NCBI RefSeq assembly: GCF_002843175.1
Contig: NZ_PJEO01000004.1
Span: 32,189 to 96,188 of the forward strand
Length of the DNA: 64,000 bases
Source: Confluentibacter flavum
Lineage (GTDB): Bacteria; Bacteroidota; Bacteroidia; Flavobacteriales; Flavobacteriaceae
Direction of reading: 5' to 3'
Both the position numbers and the translations under genes were made by a program. The notes beneath the pieces are model-generated. The model searched no databases. It saw only the letters and a list, made by a program, of their open reading frames with translations, and was not told the DNA's origin. Below are positions 18,865 through 25,778 of this stretch, in pieces (the stretch's first letter is position 1; each line of letters begins with the position of its first letter).

Positions 18865-18897
18865 AATAAAAAAAGCCACTATGATTTATAGTGGCTT
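18865..18897 (-). terminator. Terminator of the rplM-rpsI-rpsB-tsf operon
   Basis: Eleven-bp arms AAAGCCACTAT and ATAGTGGCTTT with a 5-nt loop and, on the minus strand, a run of T. It lies 22 bp after the tsf stop. Confidence 0.9.
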
Positions 18898-18919
18898 TCA
18901 ATTAACTTTATACTTTTTC

Positions 18920-19894
18920 TTAACCTAAAGAAACACGTTTAAAACCTGTAATAGCAACATCTCCATATGAAGCTACATATTTGGCAACGTTTATTTTATC
19001 ATCTTTAATAAAGTTTTGATCTAATAAACATTGTTCTTGGTCTAAAGTCGTGTTATCTGAAATAAAACGGTCTATCTTACCTGGTAAAATTCTATCCCAA
19101 ATTTGCTCTGGTTTACCTTCTGCTTTAAGTTCTGCTTTTGCAGCTTCTTCAGCTCCAGCTAATACTTCAGGAGTTAATTGAGCCATAGAAATGTATTTAG
19201 GTACATTTTTTAATGTTTTACCTAAACGCGCTAATTCTTCATTGTCTTTTTCGATAACCGCTATTCTTGCCTCAAGTTCTGAAGCGATAAAAGCAGGATC
19301 AAAATCTTTATAAGACAATGTAGAAGCACCCATAGATGCTATTTGCATAGCAACGTCTTTAGCCAGCGTTTCTGCATTTTTAACCTTAGCAGATAAACCT
19401 ACTAAAGCAGCAATTTTGTTAATGTGAACATAGCTACCAACATAAGGAGCTTCTAATTTTTCAAATGCATTGATGTCTAATTTTTCACCTATAACGCCCG
19501 TTTGTTCAATTAATTTTTCGGCAACGGTCATGCCTCCAAAATCGGCAGCCAAAAATTCGTCTTTGGTATTATAGTTAAAAGCCAAATCTGCTAATTGATT
19601 TGCTAATGCCACAAAGTTTTCATTTTTACCCACAAAATCCGTTTCGCAACCTAAAACAATCGCAACGCCTACAGTATTGTCAGCATTAACTTTTGCTATG
19701 GCAGCACCTTCAGACGATTCACGATCGGCTCTGTTTGCAGCAACTTTTTGTCCTTTTTTACGTAAAACATCGATGGCTTTATCAAAATCACCTTCAGCTT
19801 CCACCAAGGCTTTTTTACAATCCATCATACCGGCACCGGTAGCTTGTCTTAATTTGTTTACTTCTGCTGCTGTTATTTGTACTTTAGCTTCCAT
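18920..19894 (-). CDS. tsf: Elongation factor Ts
   Basis: A 324-residue guanine-nucleotide exchange factor for EF-Tu. The N-terminal UBA-like motif LRQATGAGMMDCKKALVEA (about 15-33), the core VAIVLGCETDFVGKNENF and C-terminal QIWDRILPGKIDRF are diagnostic. It is the last gene of the ribosomal run, 84 bp after rpsB, and is followed by a strong terminator. Confidence 0.97.
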   Translation of the reverse strand: MEAKVQITAAEVNKLRQATGAGMMDCKKALVEAEGDFDKAIDVLRKKGQKVAANRADRESSEGAAIAKVNADNTVGVAIVLGCETDFVGKNENFVALANQLADLAFNYNTKDEFLAADFGGMTVAEKLIEQTGVIGEKLDINAFEKLEAPYVGSYVHINKIAALVGLSAKVKNAETLAKDVAMQIASMGASTLSYKDFDPAFIASELEARIAVIEKDNEELARLGKTLKNVPKYISMAQLTPEVLAGAEEAAKAELKAEGKPEQIWDRILPGKIDRFISDNTTLDQEQCLLDQNFIKDDKINVAKYVASYGDVAITGFKRVSLG

Positions 19895-19978
19895 ATATTT
19901 TTTAATTTAAAAAGTCGTTCAATAAATTTCCAACAAAGAAAATAACTAAACGACTTATTTATGTTGTATTAATGTTAT

Positions 19979-20767
19979 TTATTCTTCTTCGTCCGCTGCA
20001 ACTTTTACAGATGTCGCTTTAGATTTTGTTTTTGTTACGATTTCTTCAGACTCATCAGAATCTTCAAAACCGTCTTTTTCAGCTTTACGATCTGCTAAAC
20101 CATTGGCAATAGCCGTAGTTACGTGAGATAAAATTTTATCAATCGATTTAGAAGCGTCATCATTTGCTGGTATCACATAATCAACTTGACGTGGGTCTGA
20201 GTTGGTATCAACCATTGCAAATATTGGAATGTTTAATTTTTGAGCTTCTTTTATCGCGATATGCTCACGTTTTATGTCTACAACAAATAAAGCACCTGGT
20301 AAACGAGTCATATCTGCTATAGAACCTAAGTTTTTCTCTAACTTAGCTCTTAAACGATCAACTTGCAAACGTTCTTTTTTAGATAATGTCAAGAAGGTTC
20401 CATCCTTTTTCATTCTATCGATTGAAGCCATTTTTTTAACAGCTTTTCTAATAGTAACGAAGTTGGTTAGCATACCACCTGGCCATCTTTCTGTAATGTA
20501 AGGCATGTTGATAGCTCCTGCTTTTTCAGCAACAATATCTTTTGCTTGTTTTTTTGTTGCAACGAATAAAATTTTACGGCCAGAATTTGCAATTTTGCTT
20601 AACGCTTCACTTGCTTCTTCAATTTTTACCGCTGTTTTATAAAGGTTAATAATATGGATACCGTTGCGTTCCATATATACATAAGGGGCCATGTTTGGAT
20701 CCCACTTACGTGTAAGGTGACCGAAGTGTACACCTGCTTCAAGTAATTCTTTTACTTCTACTGCCAT
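19979..20767 (-). CDS. rpsB: 30S ribosomal protein S2
   Basis: A 262-residue S2 with the opening LLEAGVHFGHLTRKWDPNMA, the helical RWPGGMLTNF and LPGALFVVDIKREHIAIKEA. The C-terminal 40 residues are acidic and charged (DGFEDSDESEEIVTKTK), an extension common in Bacteroidetes. It follows rpsI after 239 bp and precedes tsf. Confidence 0.97.
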   Translation of the reverse strand: MAVEVKELLEAGVHFGHLTRKWDPNMAPYVYMERNGIHIINLYKTAVKIEEASEALSKIANSGRKILFVATKKQAKDIVAEKAGAINMPYITERWPGGMLTNFVTIRKAVKKMASIDRMKKDGTFLTLSKKERLQVDRLRAKLEKNLGSIADMTRLPGALFVVDIKREHIAIKEAQKLNIPIFAMVDTNSDPRQVDYVIPANDDASKSIDKILSHVTTAIANGLADRKAEKDGFEDSDESEEIVTKTKSKATSVKVAADEEE

Positions 20768-20814
20768 GTTTGTAATAGTTTACGTTCTGTTGATTAGCAA
20801 TGTTCCTTTTTAGA

Positions 20815-20858
20815 CTTTAGGCTTTAAGCAGTATGCTTTAGGCTATTGGCTTTAGGCT
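20815..20858. repeat. Three spaced CTTTAGGCT copies between rpsI and rpsB
   Basis: The 9-mer occurs at 20815-20823, 20836-20844 and 20850-20858 in the rpsI-rpsB leader. The spacing is irregular and no secondary structure is evident. Confidence 0.5.
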
Positions 20859-20985
20859 TCATTTAGATGCTTAACTAAATCCTGACTTTTAAGGTCATGG
20901 ACAACAATAACTGGTTTATTTAAATGCTGAACTCGTTTCAGCAACTTTTTAATTGAACAAGATTCTCAGTATCTGATGAAACAGA

Positions 20986-21004
20986 TCCTGAATCAAGTTC
21001 AGGA
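20986..21004. repeat. TCCTGAA/TTCAGGA hairpin after rpsI
   Basis: Imperfect palindrome TCCTGAATCAAGTTCAGGA, 2 bp beyond the rpsI stop, without a T tract. A closely similar palindrome lies after rpsP at 52804-52822, so it looks like a dispersed element that may act as a weak terminator or processing site. Confidence 0.55.
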
Positions 21005-21006
21005 TA

Positions 21007-21393
21007 TTAACGTTTAGAAAACTGGAATTTTTTACGCGCTTTTTTCTGTCCGAATTTTTTACGCTCAACCATTCTTGGGTCTCTAGTTAATAAACCTTCT
21101 GGTTTAAGTGTCAATCTGTTTTCCGCATCTAATTCGCACATTGCGCGAGAGATCGCTAAACGAACAGCTTCTGCTTGACCAGTAATACCGCCACCTAATA
21201 CACTTACTTTAATATCAAAGTTACCTTCGTTATTAGTCAATGCTAATGGTTGGTTAACTTTATACTGTAAAGTAGATGTTGTAAAGTAAGCGTTTAATTC
21301 CTTTTTGTTTACTGTGATGTTACCTTTACCTGGGGCAACATATACACGAGCAACAGCCGTTTTTCTACGGCCAATTTTGTGAATTACTTCCAT
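21007..21393 (-). CDS. rpsI: 30S ribosomal protein S9
   Basis: A 128-residue S9: IGRRKTAVARVYVAPGKGNI at the N-terminus, VLGGGITGQAEAVRLAISRA in the middle and the basic tail KKARKKFQFSKR that reaches the ribosomal P site. The ATG overlaps the rplM stop by 1 nt (TAATG), the usual rplM-rpsI coupling. Confidence 0.98.
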   Translation of the reverse strand: MEVIHKIGRRKTAVARVYVAPGKGNITVNKKELNAYFTTSTLQYKVNQPLALTNNEGNFDIKVSVLGGGITGQAEAVRLAISRAMCELDAENRLTLKPEGLLTRDPRMVERKKFGQKKARKKFQFSKR

Positions 21394-21848
21394 TACATGA
21401 ATTCGTTTAAGTTAATTGTTTTTGGTTTTTGTGCAGCATGGGTATGTGCAGTACCAACAACAACATTTAAATTACGGAATAATTCTGCTCCTAATTTGTT
21501 TTTAGGTAGCATTCCTTTTACCGATTTTTCTACAACTCTTGCTGGATCTTTTCCAAACAATTCTGTAGCTGTTAAACTTCTTTGACCACCTGGATACCCT
21601 GTGTGACGAATGTATGTTTTGTCATTCCACTTGTTTCCTGTTAAGTTGACTTTTTCTGAGTTGATAACAATGACGTTATCTCCGCAATCAACGTGTGGTG
21701 TGAAGCTAGGCTTATGCTTACCTCTTAATAGTTTTGCAACTTTTGAAGCTAAGCGACCCAAAGATTGACCGTCAGCATCAACTAAAACCCACTGCTTATC
21801 TACAGTAGCTTTGTTGGCTGAAATCGTTTTGTAGCTTAATGTGTCCAC
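21393..21848 (-). CDS. rplM: 50S ribosomal protein L13
   Basis: A 151-residue L13 with WVLVDADGQSLGRLASKVA, GDNVIVINSEKVNLTGNKW and the family signature VEKSVKGMLPKNKLGAELFR. It is the first gene of the rplM-rpsI-rpsB-tsf unit, and a near-perfect Bacteroidetes promoter lies 48 bp upstream. Confidence 0.98.
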   Translation of the reverse strand: MDTLSYKTISANKATVDKQWVLVDADGQSLGRLASKVAKLLRGKHKPSFTPHVDCGDNVIVINSEKVNLTGNKWNDKTYIRHTGYPGGQRSLTATELFGKDPARVVEKSVKGMLPKNKLGAELFRNLNVVVGTAHTHAAQKPKTINLNEFM

Positions 21849-21895
21849 GTTATTAATTTTTTCTTATTAAACATTCCTCTCTCAAAAAGAGTTTG

Positions 21896-21926
21896 CAAAT
21901 TTACAATTATATATTTGATTACCAAA
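21896..21926 (-). promoter_or_regulatory. rplM operon promoter (TTTG-N19-TAAATTTG)
   Basis: On the minus strand, TTTG (21926-21923), a 19-nt spacer and TAAATTTG (21903-21896) match the Bacteroidetes -33/-7 consensus exactly. The expected leader starts with a small CTCT/AGAG hairpin, a possible site of ribosomal-protein feedback. From 21927 to 22133 I see no gene. Confidence 0.8.
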
Positions 21927-22133
21927 TACAGACGAATATTATTTATAGTTAATTTATTGGGTGGTTTTCAAGAGGTTTTTTATGGACGTTGAAAAATGGG
22001 ATAAAAATTTTATTGATGAAGTATGATGGCTATACCTGTGTTAAAAAACTAGCGTTAAATTTTAGGAATGAATATTTGAAAATTAGTTTAAAATTGTTTG
22101 TTTTTTTCTTGTTTTTTTATTGTCAACTGGTTT

Positions 22134-22955
22134 TTACTTCCAATTTATTTTGTCAGTTTGTTTGTCATAGCTTTTGCTATCAATGGATTGTACTTCGGTA
22201 TAAGTTTTGTTAGCCACTTTTTTAAATGTTGATTTTCTAGCTGCAATAAATTCCAATTTCTCATCGGCTACTTCTGGCCAAAGCACAATGTTCGTTCCTT
22301 CAAATTCCGATTTTACACTCGCATAAAGTATTCCGTCAACTTCTGGAAATTTTTCTTTTATATAATTTGAAAAGGCGCAGGTTATTTTATAGTTGGATTT
22401 ATGTTTTTGTAGGTCAAGAGTGAACTCTTTAGCTATGAATTCGTTGAATTTTTTCAGCTCTTCAAATTCTTTACTTTTTTCAAACCCGTCGTAAAACTTT
22501 TTCATTTCGTCAAATCCCGAATTTTTTCCTATATTTTCATCTGTCGGTAGAATCATAGCGAGTTTAAGAGACTCCTTTAAGTCCCAAACGCCAATAGTCA
22601 AAACTTCTTCCTCGCTATTTTCGTTTCCTCTAAAAATAGATACAGCTTCTGAAATTCCAGTTATTTGGTTTTTATTATCATTACAGTAGAAAAATCCTTG
22701 TCCAGGTTCATTTGCTCTTCCAAAGTTTGTAATATTTAAAATATCCTTTCTGTAAGTTAGTTGGTCAGATTCTTCAAATAGGTTTTCACGATTGTTGTGT
22801 CTCCTAAATCGAATTAATTTATATGGTTTGTATTCATAAAATGGTATTGGAATTATTTGATTTTTCAGAATGTTTTTTATGTGAGAATAACTGGAAATCG
22901 TATCCTGTTCTTTCAGTTCGTTAAGTTTGTTGATTATTTGCTCGGATTTTGTCAT
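22134..22955 (-). CDS. RES-domain-like protein
   Basis: A 273-residue protein. Residues about 45-235 look like a RES domain (NAD+-degrading ADP-ribosyltransferase fold): LIRFRRHN, then TNFGRANEPGQGFFYC, ISEAVSIF and VDGILYASVKSEFEGTN, which supply the Arg, Glu and Ser that name the family. The N-terminal 40 residues and C-terminal Lys-rich tail are extensions. RES toxins normally pair with a Xre/MbcA-type antitoxin; the neighbouring gene here is a small membrane protein instead. It is therefore either an orphan, a diverged non-toxic member, or a toxin with an unusual partner. It ends the accessory block next to rplM. Confidence 0.6.
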   Translation of the reverse strand: MTKSEQIINKLNELKEQDTISSYSHIKNILKNQIIPIPFYEYKPYKLIRFRRHNNRENLFEESDQLTYRKDILNITNFGRANEPGQGFFYCNDNKNQITGISEAVSIFRGNENSEEEVLTIGVWDLKESLKLAMILPTDENIGKNSGFDEMKKFYDGFEKSKEFEELKKFNEFIAKEFTLDLQKHKSNYKITCAFSNYIKEKFPEVDGILYASVKSEFEGTNIVLWPEVADEKLEFIAARKSTFKKVANKTYTEVQSIDSKSYDKQTDKINWK

Positions 22956-22995
22956 TTTTAGCTTGCTGCCAACCTTATACTCAACAGTATTTTTA

Positions 22996-23238
22996 TTACA
23001 TTAAAAGTCCACCAATTCCTGATAATAAATGAATAATTATGCAAGTAATTCCGAAAATTTTTCCAAAATTGTTTTTAGAAAATAGAGAAATAAACCCAGC
23101 AATAATTAATGGAATAAGCAAAGCTCCTAAGAGGTATACGAGAAAATCTAACAAATGATTTGTATCAATGCCATAAATGACTAATACATAAATTAGCGCA
23201 CTTATAATTCCCAATATATAACCAGTTTTATTTGTCAT
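22996..23238 (-). CDS. Small membrane protein
   Basis: An 80-residue protein that is almost entirely hydrophobic: two to three helices (GYILGIISALIYVLVIYGI, LVYLLGALLIPLIIAGFISL, IFGITCIIIHLLSGIGGLLM) separated by short polar turns. It matches no family I recognise. It lies 6 bp behind the lipoprotein gene and 40 bp before the RES gene, so it could be their operon partner. Confidence 0.6.
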   Translation of the reverse strand: MTNKTGYILGIISALIYVLVIYGIDTNHLLDFLVYLLGALLIPLIIAGFISLFSKNNFGKIFGITCIIIHLLSGIGGLLM

Positions 23239-23244
23239 AATTGT

Positions 23245-23883
23245 TTAATTTTCATTTAAGTTTTTTTCAAATTCACTCATTTTAATTTTCATTTTGGCTG
23301 ATGAAATTGAGGATTCAAGATGTGAGTTGTAAAAATTATAATTGTTGACACATTTTTGAGTATAAAATTTGATTTGATTATCAATTATTTCAAATTCGCA
23401 ACTTTGGTCTAAAAGATTGATTATTTTTTTACTTAAATCGATAATATCGGAATCAATCTCAAAATTTTCTTTTGTTACATTAATTCCATATTCGTATTTG
23501 TCTTGAATTATTTTTAGTTTTTCTTTATTAAATTTTTCTGAAAGTTTAATAGAATCGAATAAGATTTTTAATTCAGAAATCAGCGCTTGATTGGTTTTAT
23601 TAAAATTTACATTTAAAGAATCCAATCTTTTTAAAATCAGTTTTGATTCAGTTAGATTATTTTTTTTGTCCTCTTTTAATCTGTTAACACTTAAAAGCGT
23701 TGCCAAACCACTATTAGCTATGTCCGATTTACATTTTAAGTAGTTTTTATTTATTTCTAACACTTTTTCATAGATTAATGATTGAATTTTTTCATTATTC
23801 TTGTCAACTTGACTCTCGCAAGATAAAAGTGAAAAAGTGATTAATAATGTTAAGAAATATTTCAATGGTTTGTGTTTTTTCAT
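23245..23883 (-). CDS. Coiled-coil lipoprotein, unknown function
   Basis: A 212-residue protein with a lipoprotein signal (LLITFSLLSCES, Cys about residue 22). The rest is helical and rich in Lys, Asn, Glu and Leu, predicting coiled coil over about residues 30-150. No enzyme motif is visible. It is followed after 6 bp by the small membrane protein. Low GC and absence of core homologues suggest accessory DNA. Confidence 0.6.
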   Translation of the reverse strand: MKKHKPLKYFLTLLITFSLLSCESQVDKNNEKIQSLIYEKVLEINKNYLKCKSDIANSGLATLLSVNRLKEDKKNNLTESKLILKRLDSLNVNFNKTNQALISELKILFDSIKLSEKFNKEKLKIIQDKYEYGINVTKENFEIDSDIIDLSKKIINLLDQSCEFEIIDNQIKFYTQKCVNNYNFYNSHLESSISSAKMKIKMSEFEKNLNEN

Positions 23884-23900
23884 ATTGTTGCCAACTTTTT

Positions 23901-24317
23901 TTATTTCAATACATTATCAGTATTTAAATAAGTTTCATTCAAAAGTTGGTGCCAAAGTTGTAACATATGTACTGAATTTAAAGGAATTACAGGGTTTTCC
24001 CCTAATGAAAAATCTCTTTTAATTGTTATATAGAAAATTTCTTCATTTGTTTTTTTGATTATCCAATCAGTTTGTGTACGATTATTTCTTATTAAATTTG
24101 ATTCAGAAAGACCGAATTTTGAAAGCCAATTATCAGTTAAAGGAATGGGTTGCCAATCTTTGTTACTATATATAATTTTTTCTGTTCCATTTTTATTCTC
24201 TAGGGTAATTGAGAGTTTAGACATATCAATTACCTTTAATATCTCATTATCAACATTAATGAATGCTGAATAGATTAATTCAGGGCTTAAAGAGTTATTT
24301 ATATCAAACTTTTTCAT
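23901..24317 (-). CDS. Hypothetical protein of accessory DNA
   Basis: A 138-residue protein starting at ATG 24317 (a TTG at 24329 is possible). It has PIPLTDNWLSKFGL followed by a polar middle and ends in HMLQLWHQLLNETYL. This layout resembles small Bacteroidetes proteins with a PLTEEWLLKFGF-like motif and a terminal VHQLQNLYFALTG-like helix, often found in mobile DNA and of unknown function. It lies immediately after the stop of the secreted-protein gene upstream. Confidence 0.55.
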   Translation of the reverse strand: MKKFDINNSLSPELIYSAFINVDNEILKVIDMSKLSITLENKNGTEKIIYSNKDWQPIPLTDNWLSKFGLSESNLIRNNRTQTDWIIKKTNEEIFYITIKRDFSLGENPVIPLNSVHMLQLWHQLLNETYLNTDNVLK

Positions 24318-24325
24318 TCTTACTG

Positions 24326-24907
24326 TCAAATTTTTCTTTCAAATCTTCTTTTTGACCTTTCGTATGATGTCTTTTCCCAAGTTGAATCGAAACCGTTCCA
24401 ATATATTCTCATAAGATAACTGCCTGAAGTAGTCCAAATAACTACTTTTAAATCATTGTATTCAAAGACAATATTGTTGTTGTCATTATTACTTTTTAAG
24501 AATTTATTGTTTTTATCAATTTCGCTTTCGATTTTGTTTAAAAATTCAAAAGCTTGGTCTTTGGATAAGTTCTTAAATCCATAGCCTTGAAATATAACTC
24601 CTGCATCATTCCAATATTCACCATAGAACCCCAAAACTAAACCCTCTTTGTTTTGAGACTCACATTTATATAATAATGTGGTCATTTCGCCTGAACTTGC
24701 AGCGGCCAAAGGAATAGCTTCAAACTGCAAAGCACTTTCAGAAGTTTTTAGAACATTGTGGATTAGAAAAGTTTTTGCTTTAAACAGAGAAATATCTTTG
24801 CTAAATTCTTTTGCTTGAAAAAGATTGTAATCATTTTGTTGAATTTGAGCAAAAGTATTAATTGACATTATTAAAGTCAAAATGAAAATGGTTAGTTTTA
24901 ATTTCAT
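24326..24907 (-). CDS. Secreted hypothetical protein
   Basis: A 193-residue protein with a signal peptide (MKLKLTIFILTLIMSINTFAQ) and a mixed alpha/beta body (LVLGFYGEYWNDAGVIFQGY, FEYNDLKVVIWTTSGSYLMR). I recognise no family. It is the first gene of the minus-strand accessory block and may be translationally linked to the next gene. Confidence 0.55.
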   Translation of the reverse strand: MKLKLTIFILTLIMSINTFAQIQQNDYNLFQAKEFSKDISLFKAKTFLIHNVLKTSESALQFEAIPLAAASSGEMTTLLYKCESQNKEGLVLGFYGEYWNDAGVIFQGYGFKNLSKDQAFEFLNKIESEIDKNNKFLKSNNDNNNIVFEYNDLKVVIWTTSGSYLMRIYWNGFDSTWEKTSYERSKRRFERKI

Positions 24908-24965
24908 AAACTATTTAATTTAAATGTATGTTAACTTGTTAATATACTATATTTTTCCTACCTAT

Positions 24966-25039
24966 CTAATCCACAAACCCCATCAAAGCATAAACCAATG
25001 CCCCTTGCCAATTAATAGGGTTAGAAGATTCTTTCGGTC
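24966..25039 (-). pseudogene. Displaced copy of the GH9 gene 3' end
   Basis: On the minus strand bases 25016-24966 read INWQGALVYALMGFVD and stop, identical in protein to the end of the GH9 gene at 25829-25779. Over the 48 coding bases 46 match and both differences are synonymous; the stop is TAG instead of TGA. Further upstream AGATTCTT and TCGGTC blocks also match GH9 if about 15-20 bp and 14 bp are deleted. It lies directly beyond the higBA pair that separates it from the intact gene. Confidence 0.85.
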
Positions 25040-25049
25040 AAGTGGTCCA

Positions 25050-25361
25050 TTAGATTTTAATATTCAATTCAAGTCGCCCACCAAAACCAAGTTCAATGAT
25101 TTTTTGAAGGGTCGAAATACGAGCTTCCTTCATGTTGTTCTCAATTTTTGAAATGTAGGATTTCGTTGTCCCAACTTTTTCGGCAAGTTGTTCTTGTGTC
25201 ATTCCCATTTCTATACGCGTGTCGTGAATCAATGTGCCGATTTTGAAGGATTCATAACCTGCTTCCAATTCGTCACGTTCTTTTGTTCCAAGTTTACCGT
25301 AGTTTTTATCTTTGAACTCTTCTAGAGTCATTAAATTTTTATTTTTTGTATTCGTTTTCAT
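25050..25361 (-). CDS. HigA-like XRE antitoxin
   Basis: A 103-residue protein with an N-terminal cap (LGTKERDELEAGYESFKIG) and a Cro/C1 helix-turn-helix (MTQEQLAEKVGTTKSYISKI, about 53-72). It overlaps the toxin gene by 23 bp if ATG 25361 is used; ATG 25331 (MTLEEFKDKNYG) would give a 93-residue protein 8 bp after the toxin stop and fits many homologues. It should neutralise the toxin and repress the pair's promoter. Confidence 0.85.
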   Translation of the reverse strand: MKTNTKNKNLMTLEEFKDKNYGKLGTKERDELEAGYESFKIGTLIHDTRIEMGMTQEQLAEKVGTTKSYISKIENNMKEARISTLQKIIELGFGGRLELNIKI

Positions 25362-25692
25362 ATTCTGCCTTTATTTTAAGTGCCATTTCAATTTCTTTCT
25401 TCGGTGTCTTTTGAGTCTTCTTTTGAAAACCGTTTGCTACAACAACCAATTGTCCTTGGTCAAAAAAACAGAAAATTCTAAAAATGTCGCCACCAAATTG
25501 TACCCGGATTTCATATAATCCCTCCGTGTTTTCAATGTGTTTTAGATAAGTCTCTGGAACTCTTTGTAAGTCTTCAACTAAGCTAAAAGTCCAAACAATT
25601 TTAGCTTTTACCTTTTTTGTTTGCTTCTCGAAGAAGTCTTGAAAGTAGTGCTTGTAAAAAGTTATCCTTCTGTGTTTCTGATTTTTATCCAC
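25339..25692 (-). CDS. HigB-like toxin (RelE/ParE superfamily, Gp49-like)
   Basis: About 117 residues from GTG 25692 (a TTG at 25707 would lie on the promoter). The family pattern is clear: FYKHYFQDF, GLYEIRVQFGGDIFRIFCFF, VVVANGFQKKTQKTPKKEI. Such toxins are ribosome-dependent mRNA endonucleases. Toxin before antitoxin is the HigBA order. The pair sits between the intact GH9 gene and a displaced copy of its 3' end. Confidence 0.85.
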   Translation of the reverse strand: MDKNQKHRRITFYKHYFQDFFEKQTKKVKAKIVWTFSLVEDLQRVPETYLKHIENTEGLYEIRVQFGGDIFRIFCFFDQGQLVVVANGFQKKTQKTPKKEIEMALKIKAEYENEYKK

Positions 25693-25695
25693 TGG

Positions 25696-25704
25696 GCAAA
25701 GATA
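25696..25704 (-). promoter_or_regulatory. -7 promoter element of the toxin-antitoxin pair
   Basis: TATCTTTGC on the minus strand fits TAnnTTTG. It places transcription start at about 25690, close to the GTG start, so the mRNA may be nearly leaderless, or translation may start further in. Confidence 0.5.
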
Positions 25705-25778
25705 CAAAAAGTTTCCCTAAAGTGAAACATGAAAAATTATTTTATATGAAAGTCGTTTTGTTGGGTTTATCAAAATAA

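Noticed and set aside
20815..20858. CTTTAGGCT repeats as a CRISPR or regulatory array
   Set aside because: Only three 9-bp copies with irregular spacing and no cas genes; kept as simple repeats.
21981..22023. Short frame starting MDVEKWDKNF near rplM
   Set aside because: It ends after 14 codons, and no homologous continuation is found in other frames.
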